Assembly (NCBI RefSeq): GCF_003987655.1 | Contig: NZ_NGKC01000001.1 | Location: 248,001 to 312,000, forward strand | Reading direction: 5' to 3' | DNA: 64,000 bases | From: Vagococcus acidifermentans | Lineage (GTDB): Bacteria; Bacillota; Bacilli; Lactobacillales; Vagococcaceae | Shown here: positions 16,953 to 25,817 of the stretch, in pieces | How positions within the stretch are numbered: the stretch's first letter is position 1 | Layout: every line of letters starts with the position of its first letter | Made by a program: the position numbers and the translations under genes | Notes under the pieces: model-generated | What the model was told of the DNA's origin: nothing | The model's database searches: none | What the model saw: the letters and a program-made list of their open reading frames with translations, nothing else

Positions 16953-18434
16953 ATGGGAGATTTATTATTGAGAGGCTGGGATTATTTTGCACAGAACATT
17001 TTGACACAACCGGCATTTTTAATTGGGTTTATCGTCTTGATCGGCTATGTTCTTCTGAAAAAACCATTGTATGAGTGTGTGGCGGGATTTTTGAAAGCAA
17101 CTGTCGGGTACTTGATTTTGACAGTGGGGTCAGGCGGGCTGGTTAATAACTTCCGGCCGATTCTCGTCGGATTGAAGGAGCGGTTCCAGCTGGATGCGAT
17201 GGTGACGGACCCGTATTTCGGACAAAATGCTGTGACTGCGGGTATTGAAGAAACGTTCGGCCGCACGTTCGGTGACACGATGCTTTTGTTGTTGATTGCT
17301 TTTATTTTTAATATTTTACTGGTCCGGTTCAAAAAATATACGAAACTGCGGGCAGTGTTTACGACCGGGAACGTGCAAGTCCAGCAGGCGGCGACGGCTT
17401 TCTGGCTGCTGTTGTTCTGTTTCCCTGATTTGGGACGAATTGAAGTACTTTTGATAATGGGGTTGATATTGGGTTGTTACTGGGCCGTCGGGTCTAATTT
17501 AACTGTGGGGATTTGTCAGGATTTAACAGAAGGTGCCGGCTTTGCCATTGCTCACCAGCAAATGTTTGGGGTGTACATGTTTGCCAGATTGTCGGAACGG
17601 TTCAAAAAGAACGGCAAAAATAAAAAACTGGAAGACATTGAGCTGCCGGGCTTTCTATCGATTTTCAATGAAAATATGGTTTCCACGTCTATCTTGATGC
17701 TGGTATTCTTTGGTATCATATTGGTCGTGCTGGGTCAAGATTATTTGATAGAGGCCGGCTTCATGATGGAAAATCAAAGTTTTCTGTTCTATATTTTGCA
17801 GACGTCTTTAATGTTTGCAGTGTATCTGGCTATTTTGCAGCTAGGCGTCAGGACATTCGTGTCGGAGCTGACGGAGTCTTTTCAAGGGATCTCCAATACG
17901 ATTTTGCCGGGGGCTGTTCCGGGAATCGATATTGCCGCCACGTTCGGTTTCGGTTCGCCTAATGCGGTGACAATCGGGTTTTTGTTTGGGGCACTGGGCC
18001 AGTTTCTGATGATTCTGTTGCTGATTGCAATCAAGTCGCCGACCATCGTTATCGCCGGATTTATCCCGTTGTTCTTTGACAATGCAGCTATAGCTGTCTT
18101 TGCGAACAACCGCGGCGGTATCAAAGCAGCTTGCATCTTCCCGTTTATTTCAGGTATCGTCCAAATTATCGGGTCGGCATTGATTGCCACTTGGGTCGGC
18201 CTGTCGCAATACGGCGGCTATCTGGGAATGTTTGACTGGGCAACTGTGTGGCCGTTCTTTACAGTCTTAATGAAATTTTTAGGGTATGTCGGCATCGTGG
18301 CAGTTGTCCTGATTTTGCTGGCTATCCCGCAAATTCAATACCGGCATAATCCGGAAGGCTATTTCTTGATTGTTGATGATTATGACAGCTATGTTAAAAA
18401 ACGTGAAAAAGGTCTCACCGGCAAAACAGCATAA
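16953..18434 (+). CDS. ulaA: PTS system ascorbate-specific EIIC
   Basis: Integral membrane subunit of 493 aa, with about eleven hydrophobic segments. It belongs to the SgaT/UlaA family that imports L-ascorbate. Recognisable runs are GYVLLKKPLYECVAGFLKAT, FGQNAVTAGIEETFGR and FNILLVRFKKYTKLRAVF (first 150 residues), and AVPGIDIAATFGFGSPNAVT near residue 335. The ATG at 16953 is preferred because GAGAGGGG lies nine bases upstream; a GTG at 16926 overlapping the EIIA stop would add nine residues. Confidence 0.94.
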   Translation: MGDLLLRGWDYFAQNILTQPAFLIGFIVLIGYVLLKKPLYECVAGFLKATVGYLILTVGSGGLVNNFRPILVGLKERFQLDAMVTDPYFGQNAVTAGIEETFGRTFGDTMLLLLIAFIFNILLVRFKKYTKLRAVFTTGNVQVQQAATAFWLLLFCFPDLGRIEVLLIMGLILGCYWAVGSNLTVGICQDLTEGAGFAIAHQQMFGVYMFARLSERFKKNGKNKKLEDIELPGFLSIFNENMVSTSILMLVFFGIILVVLGQDYLIEAGFMMENQSFLFYILQTSLMFAVYLAILQLGVRTFVSELTESFQGISNTILPGAVPGIDIAATFGFGSPNAVTIGFLFGALGQFLMILLLIAIKSPTIVIAGFIPLFFDNAAIAVFANNRGGIKAACIFPFISGIVQIIGSALIATWVGLSQYGGYLGMFDWATVWPFFTVLMKFLGYVGIVAVVLILLAIPQIQYRHNPEGYFLIVDDYDSYVKKREKGLTGKTA

Positions 18435-18466
18435 TCGAAATTTTAAGTTTAATGGGGGAATAAACC

Positions 18467-18694
18467 ATGAGAGTATTAGTATCTTGTGCAAACGGTTCTG
18501 GAACAAGTCTGATGATGAAGCGAAGTGTGGAGAAAGCTTTAAAAGCGGAAGGATTCAACATCACTAACATCCACCACTGTGCCATTTCTGAAGGCAAAAG
18601 TACCGCTAAAAATTATGATGTGGTGTTCACACCAATGAATTTTATCAACATGTTTGATGCGGCAAAAGAAAAAGGTGTGATTGTGATAGTGTAA
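18467..18694 (+). CDS. ulaB: PTS system ascorbate-specific EIIB, C-terminus lost by frameshift
   Basis: Phosphocarrier that passes phosphate to ascorbate. The phosphorylated residue is Cys7 in VSCANGSGTSLM. The open frame stops at 75 aa (GVIVIV), short for this family. The missing tail is still present just downstream in another frame: KNVMSPKEISERVKESSLA ending at a TAG at 18765. An extra GT in GATAGTGTAAAA (about 18686-18697) explains the shift; without it the protein would be about 97 aa. The lost piece is the last helix, so activity could be reduced. A sequence error is also possible. Confidence 0.85.
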   Translation: MRVLVSCANGSGTSLMMKRSVEKALKAEGFNITNIHHCAISEGKSTAKNYDVVFTPMNFINMFDAAKEKGVIVIV

Positions 18695-18778
18695 AAAATG
18701 TCATGTCGCCGAAAGAAATCAGCGAGCGGGTCAAGGAAAGCAGCTTGGCTGAGAAGTTTAAATAGATTGTAATCAGTA

Positions 18779-18811
18779 GGGATGAGAGAGTTGAACTCGT
18801 CTCATCCCTTT
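18779..18811 (+). terminator. hairpin between ulaB and ulaD
   Basis: Perfect arms GGGATGAGA and TCTCATCCC (18779-18808) with a short TTT. The T run is weak, so it may set the ratio of PTS to catabolic transcripts or stabilise the upstream RNA end instead of fully terminating. Confidence 0.6.
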
Positions 18812-18834
18812 ACATATGAAGAGGAGATAGAAGC

Positions 18835-19473
18835 ATGAGTAGACCAAATTTGCAAATTGCCTGCGATCATTCTGATTTGCCGAGCGCTTTGGCGGACGTC
18901 AAACAAGTCGGCGACATCGTCGATATCGTGGAAGCGGGAACAATTTTGATGCTGCAGGCGGGGGCGGATGCCGTGGCTTGCCTGCGGGCACTGTACCCGG
19001 ATAAAATCATTGTTGCTGATACGAAATGTGCGGACGCCGGCGGTACGGTTGGGAAAAACTGTGCCGATGCAGGGGCAGATTGGATGACAGTCATCTGCTC
19101 TGCCACGATTCCGACGATGAAAGCAGCAGCCAAGGAACTAGAAGAAGTCCAAGTCGAGCTGTACGGCGACTGGACGTTTGAACAGGCACAGCGGTGGCTG
19201 GATGCCGGCATTTCGCAAGCCATCTATCATCAAAGCCGGGATGCCTTGCTTGCCGGGGAAACATGGGGAAAACGGGATATCGCAAAGGTCAAACAGCTGA
19301 TTGAAATGGGCTTCAGAGTTTCAGTGACCGGCGGTTTGAGTGTTGAAACATTGAAGCTGTTCCAAGGGATTGACGTGTATACCTTTATTACGGGCAGAGG
19401 CATTACCTCAGCAGCTGACCCTAAACAAGCGGCTTTGGACTTTAAGCAGGAAATTGTACGCATCTGGGGGTAG
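18835..19473 (+). CDS. ulaD: 3-keto-L-gulonate-6-phosphate decarboxylase
   Basis: Cytoplasmic TIM-barrel enzyme of 212 aa that converts 3-keto-L-gulonate-6-P to L-xylulose-5-P and CO2. Features are QIACDHSDLPSAL at the N-terminus, VEAGTI, the catalytic ADTKCADAG segment near residue 60, ADWMTVICSA, VTGGLSVETLKLF and ITGRGIT at the phosphate site. It is clearly closer to UlaD than to hexulose-6-phosphate synthase. RBS GAGGAG precedes the ATG. ulaE follows six bases later. Confidence 0.94.
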   Translation: MSRPNLQIACDHSDLPSALADVKQVGDIVDIVEAGTILMLQAGADAVACLRALYPDKIIVADTKCADAGGTVGKNCADAGADWMTVICSATIPTMKAAAKELEEVQVELYGDWTFEQAQRWLDAGISQAIYHQSRDALLAGETWGKRDIAKVKQLIEMGFRVSVTGGLSVETLKLFQGIDVYTFITGRGITSAADPKQAALDFKQEIVRIWG

Positions 19474-19479
19474 GTTGAG

Positions 19480-20337
19480 ATGAGTTTGATTGGGATTTAT
19501 GAAAAAGCGACTCCGAAAGACGTGACTTGGCTTGAACGACTTCAGTTTGCTGGACAGCTTGGCTTTGATTTTGTTGAAATGTCCGTGGATGAAACTGACG
19601 AGCGCTTGTCCCGACTTGACTGGAGCCGCCGGCAGCGCAAAGAAGTGATAGATGCAATTCATCAAACAGGGATCAAGATTTTGTCGATGTGTCTAAGCGG
19701 GCACAGACGCTACCCGTTCGGTTCTGAAGACCGGGAAAAACGTGCGCAAGCCATGACTATCATCAAAAAGGCAGTGGATCTGGCATCGGATTTAGGCATC
19801 CGCTGTATCCAGCTGGCAGGCTATGATGTTTATTATGAAGAGAAGTCGTTAAGCAGCCGCGAATGGTTTGTGGAAAATTTGCAGGAGGCTGTCGCGATTG
19901 CTTCTTCCAAAGGGATTGTCTTGTCCATCGAAATCATGGACGACCCGTTTATCAATTCCATCACCAAATTTTTAGCCATAAAAGAACAGATACCGTCGCC
20001 TTATCTGCAAGTGTATCCGGATTTAGGCAATCTGTCGGCTTGGCCTGAGAACGATGTCGGCTACGAACTTGAAAAGGGAATTGCTGCCATTTCGCAAATT
20101 CATTTGAAAGACACATTGGCAGTAACAGCTGATTTCTCAGGCAAATTCAAGGGCGTGCCTTTTGGTGACGGCTGTGTGGATTTTGACGGCTGTTTGAAGC
20201 TGCTGAAGCGCTTAAACTATAACGGGCCGTTTGTCATTGAACTGTGGAGCGAAACAAGCGACGACCCCAAAGCAGAGATTGAGGCAGCTAAACGGTTCTT
20301 GCTGCCTAAACTGAAAGAGGCGAACTATATTGCGTGA
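19480..20337 (+). CDS. ulaE: L-xylulose-5-phosphate 3-epimerase
   Basis: Cytoplasmic TIM-barrel epimerase of 285 aa (AP endonuclease family 2 fold) that turns L-xylulose-5-P into L-ribulose-5-P. Features are GIYEKATPKDVTWLERL at the N-terminus, FDFVEMSVDETDERLSRLDW near residue 30, CLSGHRRYPFGSED near 73 and the metal-site runs SIEIMDDPF and HLKDTLAV. It overlaps the next gene by eight bases. Full length for UlaE/SgaU. Confidence 0.94.
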   Translation: MSLIGIYEKATPKDVTWLERLQFAGQLGFDFVEMSVDETDERLSRLDWSRRQRKEVIDAIHQTGIKILSMCLSGHRRYPFGSEDREKRAQAMTIIKKAVDLASDLGIRCIQLAGYDVYYEEKSLSSREWFVENLQEAVAIASSKGIVLSIEIMDDPFINSITKFLAIKEQIPSPYLQVYPDLGNLSAWPENDVGYELEKGIAAISQIHLKDTLAVTADFSGKFKGVPFGDGCVDFDGCLKLLKRLNYNGPFVIELWSETSDDPKAEIEAAKRFLLPKLKEANYIA

Positions 20338-21037
20338 TACCATAAGAGAAATGAAACAGCGTGTTTTTGAAGCGAATCTGGCATTGCCTGATGCCGGGTT
20401 GATTAAGCTGACTTGGGGGAATGTCAGTGAGATTGACCGGGAAGCGGGCGTTATCGTCATCAAACCAAGCGGCGTGCCCTATGCCGAAATGACAGCAGAG
20501 AGCATGGTCGCAACGGATTTGGCCGGTGTTCCATTGGATGCGAAAGGGTTGAAGCCGTCATCCGACCTTGCCACACACGTGGTTTTGTACCGGCATTTTG
20601 AAAAAGTCAATGCGATAGTCCACACCCATTCAACCAATGCTGTCAAATGGGCGCAGGCCCGCAGGGATATCCCGGCTTACGGGACAACTCACGCCGATAC
20701 GTTTTACGGTGCGGTGCCGTGCACGCGGCCATTGTCGCAAGAGGAAATCGTTTCTGCCTACGAGGAAGAGACCGGCAATGTGATTGTCGCGACCTTTCAA
20801 GAGCGGCACCTTGACCCGTTGTCCTGTCCGGCTGTCATCGTCAGCGGACACGGACCGTTTACTTGGGGGAAAAGCTGTCAGGAAGCAGTGCAGAACAGTG
20901 TTGTGCTGGATGAAGTTGCCGGTATGGCACTTGGTACGGAGCTGCTGAATGCAGATATTGCCAGCATTGACCAGTATTTACTGGACAAACATTATTACCG
21001 GAAACATGGCAAAGATGCCTATTACGGGCAAGTTTAA
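20330..21037 (+). CDS. ulaF: L-ribulose-5-phosphate 4-epimerase (copy 1)
   Basis: Class II aldolase-fold zinc enzyme of 235 aa that makes D-xylulose-5-P from L-ribulose-5-P, the last step before the pentose phosphate pathway. Zinc ligands are in VHTHSTNAVKWA and GTTHADTF. The end HYYRKHGKDAYYGQ is diagnostic for AraD/UlaF. TTG start overlapping ulaE, with GAAAGAGG nine bases upstream; an ATG at 20351 is possible but has a weaker site. A second copy is at 37190-37885. Confidence 0.93.
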   Translation: MRDTIREMKQRVFEANLALPDAGLIKLTWGNVSEIDREAGVIVIKPSGVPYAEMTAESMVATDLAGVPLDAKGLKPSSDLATHVVLYRHFEKVNAIVHTHSTNAVKWAQARRDIPAYGTTHADTFYGAVPCTRPLSQEEIVSAYEEETGNVIVATFQERHLDPLSCPAVIVSGHGPFTWGKSCQEAVQNSVVLDEVAGMALGTELLNADIASIDQYLLDKHYYRKHGKDAYYGQV

Positions 21038-21047
21038 AAAAAATAAC

Positions 21048-21083
21048 CGGCAGGTGAAGCTGAGTGCTTCCCTGCCGTTTTTT
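21048..21083 (+). terminator. Rho-independent terminator of the ula operon
   Basis: CGGCAGG/CCTGCCG outer and GAAGC/GCTTC inner pairs (21048-21077), then TTTTTT. Confidence 0.9.
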
Positions 21084-21094
21084 GTTTGAAGAAA

Positions 21095-21883
21095 TTATTT
21101 CGCTGAGCCCTTATTTGAAGAAGTCCGGATGACATAGGCATCAATGATGATTCGGCTGATGATTAACAAAGGCAGTCTTGAATGGACTTCGTATTCAGGG
21201 ATATACGTCTGCGAGCTTTTATGTCCGGTGAAGAGCGTATCGGATAGAGCTGCCAGCCGGCTGTGTTCGTTTGTTGTCAGTGTGATGGTGTGGACGCCGT
21301 TTTTCTGACAGTTTTCAGCAGCGACGACTAACTCTTCCGTTTCCCCGCCTAATGAAATAAAGATGACTAAATCTTCTTTTTTGATGCGCTCACTTCTGAT
21401 TTTGATGATGTTCGGGTCGTCGTGCAGTTCGGAATATTTATCCAGCAGTTGAAATTTAATAGCCATTTCGTTGGCGATCCATACGGAAAATCCGCGGGCA
21501 AAAATAAATATGCGGCGGGCATTTTGAATCGTCTGGATAGTGTCTTCGATGACATCGCTGTTTAAGTTGGCGATGGTATTCAGCACTTCGATTTTGTTTT
21601 TATTGATGGCTTTTTTGATTTCGGAATCAGCGATATCCATGGACAGCAATTCATCCTGGTTGGCAGACTTCAGTGTGTGTTTAAATGCTGTATAGCCTTC
21701 AAAGCCTTTTTTCTTCATCGTCCTGACGACTGTTGCGGTCGATACGTTTGCTAACTCGCTTAATCTGACAATGCTGAGTTTAGGAATATCAGTGATGTGG
21801 TCGTTAATATACTGCCATAGAAATGATTCGGAATCACTTAGCTCGGTGTGTTTAGTCACATTAATTTCCTTTCTCTTAGTCAT
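21095..21883 (-). CDS. RpiR-family transcriptional regulator
   Basis: Regulator of 262 aa with an N-terminal helix-turn-helix (about residues 15-90; LSIVRLSELANVSTATVVRTM, KKGFEGYTAFKH) and a SIS sugar-phosphate binding domain (about 110-240; ARRIFIFARGFSVWIANEM, LVIFISLGGETEELV). It is divergent from the PfkB/fructose-PTS/LacD operon and probably controls it in response to a phosphorylated ketohexose. Its own promoter overlaps a palindrome, which suggests autoregulation. Confidence 0.9.
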   Translation of the reverse strand: MTKRKEINVTKHTELSDSESFLWQYINDHITDIPKLSIVRLSELANVSTATVVRTMKKKGFEGYTAFKHTLKSANQDELLSMDIADSEIKKAINKNKIEVLNTIANLNSDVIEDTIQTIQNARRIFIFARGFSVWIANEMAIKFQLLDKYSELHDDPNIIKIRSERIKKEDLVIFISLGGETEELVVAAENCQKNGVHTITLTTNEHSRLAALSDTLFTGHKSSQTYIPEYEVHSRLPLLIISRIIIDAYVIRTSSNKGSAK

Positions 21884-21912
21884 TATGTAAAGTTTTTCAT
21901 GATTTCCTCTCT

Positions 21913-21941
21913 ACTATAACGAAATCCGTAAACATTTACAA
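21913..21941 (-). promoter_or_regulatory. promoter and operator of the RpiR gene
   Basis: On the minus strand a -35 TTGTAA and -10 TATAGT are 17 bases apart. The palindrome GTAAACATTTAC (21928-21939) overlaps the -35 region and also sits upstream of the divergent kinase gene, so one bound regulator could control both directions. Confidence 0.62.
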
Positions 21942-21984
21942 TATTGAACGTGTCATACTTAACATGAAGCGGAGGGGGTAAGTC

Positions 21985-22917
21985 ATGATATATACAGTAA
22001 CAATGAATCCGGCAATTGATTTGTTTTGCCAGACGAGGGAGTTGGTTCCTAAACGGGTCAACCGCACCACCAAGGATGATATACAGCCCAACGGCAAAGG
22101 GGTGAATATCTCATTCATTCTGCGCCAGCTGGGGATTGACAGTGTGGCCTACGGGTTCAGTGCCGGCTTTACAGGGGCGTTCATCCAGGAAGCACTGACA
22201 GAAAAGAAGATTCGGGAAGATTTTGTGCGTGTGGACGGTATGACGCGCATCAATGTTTTCATTAATGTGGAAAATCAGCAGACGGAGTATAAAGTCGTTA
22301 ATCCGGGACCGGTTGTTGAACTGGACGCACAGGCTGAGCTGCTGGCTAAAATCGAGCAAATTGACCGCGGGGATACACTCTGTGTGTCAGGCAGTCTGCC
22401 GCAGGGCTGTTCGCCGACGATACTGGTCGACATAGCCGCTATTTGCCACAGACGGGGCATTCGGCTGGTCATGGATACGAGCTACCGTGAAGTGCTTGCT
22501 TGTCTTGCGTATCAGCCGTATTTGCTGAAACCGAACGAAGAGGAGCTGAGCGAGTGGTTTGGCGAAACGCTCGCCGACGAAGCCGAGCTGATTGAGTATG
22601 CGCAAAAGCTGGTGTCTGAAGGCTGTCAGCAAGTGCTGCTGTCGCTGGGCAGCGAGGGTGCTGTGTTGATCGACGGAGAGGTGATTCTCAGAGGCAATGC
22701 ACCAAACGGTCAAGTGGTCAATACCGCGTGCGCCGGCGATACGTTGTTAGGGACGTTTTTAGGGTGCCGCATGCAAGGATGCAGCAAAGAAGAGAGTTTG
22801 AAACAGGCGATTGCAGCAGGAAGTTCAACAGCATTTCGGGAAGGCTTGACTGATTTTTCAGATACAGATGCATTAGCACAACAAATAACAATCAAAAGGA
22901 TGGAGGAAAATAAATGA
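21985..22917 (+). CDS. PfkB-family ketohexose-phosphate kinase (FruK/LacC type)
   Basis: Cytoplasmic sugar kinase of 310 aa that phosphorylates a ketohexose monophosphate to the 1,6-bisphosphate. Family features are TVTMNPAIDL at the N-terminus, the GKGVNIS motif near residue 38 and the catalytic aspartate in CAGDTLLGTF near residue 250 (alanine-cysteine in place of the more common glycine-alanine before AGD/AGD-like position). Start has GGAGGGGG upstream. Its stop overlaps the EIIBC start (ATGA). With LacD in the operon, the likely substrate is tagatose-1-P or a related ketose phosphate, not only fructose-1-P. Confidence 0.88.
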   Translation: MIYTVTMNPAIDLFCQTRELVPKRVNRTTKDDIQPNGKGVNISFILRQLGIDSVAYGFSAGFTGAFIQEALTEKKIREDFVRVDGMTRINVFINVENQQTEYKVVNPGPVVELDAQAELLAKIEQIDRGDTLCVSGSLPQGCSPTILVDIAAICHRRGIRLVMDTSYREVLACLAYQPYLLKPNEEELSEWFGETLADEAELIEYAQKLVSEGCQQVLLSLGSEGAVLIDGEVILRGNAPNGQVVNTACAGDTLLGTFLGCRMQGCSKEESLKQAIAAGSSTAFREGLTDFSDTDALAQQITIKRMEENK

Positions 22918-24302
22918 CTACCTATAAAATTTTAGCCGCAACCGGTTGCCCGACAGGGATTGCACACACGTACATGGCTGCGGAAGCATTGGAACAGGCA
23001 GCGAAGGCAAAAAATGTTTCCATTAAAGTCGAAACACATGGCCAAGTCGGTATCGAAAATGAGTTTACAGAAGAAGAAATCCGCAATGCAGAGGTCATCA
23101 TCATTGCGGCAGACAAGGATGTGCAAAGCGAGCGGTTTGCCGGCAAACGGGTCATCGAAGTGTCTGTCGGAAAAGGTATCAAAGAACCGGACTTGCTGAT
23201 TGAGCAAGCTTTGGCAGGCAAAGGTACCATCCGGAAAGGTGACGTGTCAGAGTCTGCCGGTGATGCCGCCGAGGCGAAGGGCTCAAGCGGCATCGGGCAT
23301 GTGATTTACAAACATTTGATGAACGGCGTTTCCCATATGCTGCCGTTTGTTGTCGGCGGCGGTGTGCTGGTGGCTGTCTCCTTTTTATGGGGGATTTATT
23401 CAGCAGAACCGGACCACGCACAGTACAATGCCTTTGCCGCCATGTTAAAAACAATCGGCGGAACATCCATGGGATTGATGGTGCCGGTCTTGTCCGCTTA
23501 CATTGCGGAAAGTATTGCCAAAAGACCCGGTTTAGTGGTCGGCTTTGTCGGCGGCCTCGTTGCAAATAATGGCGGGACTGGTTTCCTTGGCGGTATTATT
23601 TCTGGTTTTTTGGCGGGCTATTTGATTGTGCTGTTATCCAAAGTATTCAAGCAATTGCCGAAATCGCTGGACGGGCTAAAGGTGATTTTCTTGTATCCGG
23701 TTATCGGTGTGTTTATCATCGGTACGGTTATGACCTTGTTATCTGAACCGATGTCGGGCGTGAATGAATGGATGATGGATTTTCTTGCGGGATTTGAAGA
23801 CTCTAATCCGCTTATCTTAGGCATCATCGTCGGCTGTATGAGTGCCTTTGATATGGGCGGGCCGGTGAACAAAGCAGCCTATGTATCAGGCACACTGCTT
23901 TTGGCACAGGGGAACACGACCTTTATGGCAGGCGTTTCAGCTGCTTGTATTGCGCCGCCTTTGATGACAACGGTTGCTGTCTTGTTGTTCAAAGATGCCT
24001 ATTCGAAGGAAGATCGCAATGCGGGACTGGTCAACTTCATCCTAGGGTCGACACATATTACGGAAGGTGCCATTCCGTTTGCAGCAAAGAACCCGCTGAA
24101 GAACATTCCAATCATGATGATCGGGTCTTCTGTGGCCGCAGTTTTGACCTATCTCTTTAAAGTACAAGTGCCGGCACCACATGGCGGTTTTCTGGTGCTG
24201 CCGGTTGTCACGCATCCGCTGATGTGGGTTCTTGCGATTTTGGCAGGCTCGATTATCGGCGGACTGCTTCTAGGGCTGGTGCAAAAAAGTAGTCAGAAAT
24301 AA
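22914..24302 (+). CDS. PTS system fructose-class EIIBC
   Basis: Membrane protein of 462 aa. The EIIB domain (residues 1-100) carries the phosphorylated Cys12 in AATGCPTGIAHTYMAAEAL. A charged linker follows. The EIIC domain (about 125-460) has eight to nine membrane segments with the family runs NGVSHMLPFVVGGGVLVA and FDMGGPVNKAAY. Imports and phosphorylates a ketohexose, normally at C1 for this class. The EIIA partner is the next gene. Confidence 0.93.
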   Translation: MTTYKILAATGCPTGIAHTYMAAEALEQAAKAKNVSIKVETHGQVGIENEFTEEEIRNAEVIIIAADKDVQSERFAGKRVIEVSVGKGIKEPDLLIEQALAGKGTIRKGDVSESAGDAAEAKGSSGIGHVIYKHLMNGVSHMLPFVVGGGVLVAVSFLWGIYSAEPDHAQYNAFAAMLKTIGGTSMGLMVPVLSAYIAESIAKRPGLVVGFVGGLVANNGGTGFLGGIISGFLAGYLIVLLSKVFKQLPKSLDGLKVIFLYPVIGVFIIGTVMTLLSEPMSGVNEWMMDFLAGFEDSNPLILGIIVGCMSAFDMGGPVNKAAYVSGTLLLAQGNTTFMAGVSAACIAPPLMTTVAVLLFKDAYSKEDRNAGLVNFILGSTHITEGAIPFAAKNPLKNIPIMMIGSSVAAVLTYLFKVQVPAPHGGFLVLPVVTHPLMWVLAILAGSIIGGLLLGLVQKSSQK

Positions 24303-24328
24303 ACAGTTATTAAAAAGGAGCAGCTAAT

Positions 24329-24775
24329 ATGATTAATCAGGAACATATTTTTCTTAACCAGCAGTGTGCATCACAAAGCGAGATGTTTGATTTTTTGGCA
24401 AAGACGGTCGTCTCACTCGGGTATGGTAAAGACGAATCGCAAATTAAAGATGCATTGATTCGAAGAGAAAGGGAAGGCACGACGGGCATGATGGACGGAT
24501 TTGCCATTCCCCATGCAAAATCGCCTGCCATCTCATCACCGACAGTCATTGTTGTCACCAATGATATGCCGCTGGAGTGGCAATCCATGGACGGGGAAAA
24601 AATCCGAATTGTTATCGGCTTGTTCATACCAGAGAGCGAAGCCGGGACAACTCACTTGCAGATGTTGTCGAAAATATCCCGTATGTTGATGAATGCAGAG
24701 AAGAAGCAGCTGATTAAAGAAGCAACTAACAAAGAGACAATCCTTTCAGTGATTCAGGAAAGTATTGCGAAATAG
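24329..24775 (+). CDS. PTS system fructose-class EIIA
   Basis: Cytoplasmic phosphocarrier of 148 aa (PTS_EIIA_2 fold). The active histidine is His62 in DGFAIPHAKS. It receives phosphate from HPr and passes it to the EIIB domain of the previous gene. RBS AAAGGAG lies upstream of the ATG, and the aldolase gene follows after nine bases. Confidence 0.9.
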   Translation: MINQEHIFLNQQCASQSEMFDFLAKTVVSLGYGKDESQIKDALIRREREGTTGMMDGFAIPHAKSPAISSPTVIVVTNDMPLEWQSMDGEKIRIVIGLFIPESEAGTTHLQMLSKISRMLMNAEKKQLIKEATNKETILSVIQESIAK

Positions 24776-24784
24776 GAGAAGAAG

Positions 24785-25762
24785 ATGGACGAGATAAAAC
24801 AATGTAAGATGGCTAAATTAGCCAATGGCAACGGCGTTATCGCCGCACTGGCTATCGACCAGCGCGGTGCGCTCAGAAAGATGTTTTCCCGGGAAAATTA
24901 TACGGGCGATGTTGACGGTGCGGCTAAACAGTTCAAGCAGCTTGTGTCAGAGGAATTGACACCGTATGCGTCTGCCATTTTGCTGGACCCAGAGTATGGT
25001 CTGGCGGCAGCCGATGCCCGCTCAGAGAATGCAGGTCTGCTGATTGCTTATGAGCAGACAGGGTACGATGCATCTGAACCGGGACGATTCCCTGATTTGC
25101 TTCATGACTGGTCGGTACAGCGCATCAAAGCACAAGGGGCTGACGCGGTTAAGTTTCTTTTGTATTATGATGAGGCAGAGGGCTACGATATCAATGACCG
25201 CAAGCATGCGTTTGTGGAAAGAATCGGTTCGGAATGTGCGGCAGAGCAGATGCCGTTTTATTTGGAGCTGCTGTCTTATGATGCGTCTATAACAGATAAC
25301 AGCAGCAAAGAATTTGCAAAAATCAAACCGGAGAAAGTTATCCGAATGATGCGGGAATTTTCAAAACCCCAGTATCATGTGGACGTATTGAAAGTTGAAG
25401 TGCCGGTCAACATGGCTTACGTTGAAGGCTTTGCAAACAGTGTGGCGGATGTTGTTTTCTCAGCCGAAGAAGCCAAAGCATATTTTAAGGAGCAAAGTGA
25501 AGCGACACATCTGCCGTTTATCTTTTTAAGCGCCGGCGTGAGTTCGGAGTTATTCCAAAAAACACTGCTTTTTGCCCATGAAGCTGGTTCGACATTCAAC
25601 GGCGTGCTCTGCGGCCGGTCAACGTGGCAAGGTGCTGTGCCAGTATTTATTAACGAAGGAGAAGCTGCAGCCAGAGACTGGCTGAGGACTCAGGGGAAAG
25701 CTAATATTGAACAGCTGAATGCAGTACTGGACAAGACAGCCGGCTCGTGGAAAGATCGCTAA
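24785..25762 (+). CDS. lacD: tagatose-1,6-bisphosphate aldolase
   Basis: Class I aldolase of 325 aa that cleaves tagatose-1,6-bisphosphate (and, in this family, related ketose bisphosphates) to dihydroxyacetone phosphate and glyceraldehyde-3-P. The LacD signature [15 protein letters not shown] is near residue 20. [27 protein letters not shown] and [11 protein letters not shown] follow in order. Normal length. No lacA/lacB galactose-6-P isomerase gene is in the operon, so the lactose route is unlikely; a tagatose-type PTS fits better. Confidence 0.92.
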   Translation: MDEIKQCKMAKLANGNGVIAALAIDQRGALRKMFSRENYTGDVDGAAKQFKQLVSEELTPYASAILLDPEYGLAAADARSENAGLLIAYEQTGYDASEPGRFPDLLHDWSVQRIKAQGADAVKFLLYYDEAEGYDINDRKHAFVERIGSECAAEQMPFYLELLSYDASITDNSSKEFAKIKPEKVIRMMREFSKPQYHVDVLKVEVPVNMAYVEGFANSVADVVFSAEEAKAYFKEQSEATHLPFIFLSAGVSSELFQKTLLFAHEAGSTFNGVLCGRSTWQGAVPVFINEGEAAARDWLRTQGKANIEQLNAVLDKTAGSWKDR

Positions 25763-25781
25763 AGAGAGAAAGATTTAAAAA

Positions 25782-25817
25782 ATCAGACAGTGATATTTGA
25801 TCACTGTCTGATTTTAT
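25782..25817. terminator. bidirectional terminator between lacD and the HAD gene
   Basis: Perfect 13-bp arms ATCAGACAGTGAT and ATCACTGTCTGAT with a five-base loop, flanked by A-rich and T-rich runs so it can work on both strands. It overlaps the stop of the minus-strand HAD gene. Confidence 0.88.
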
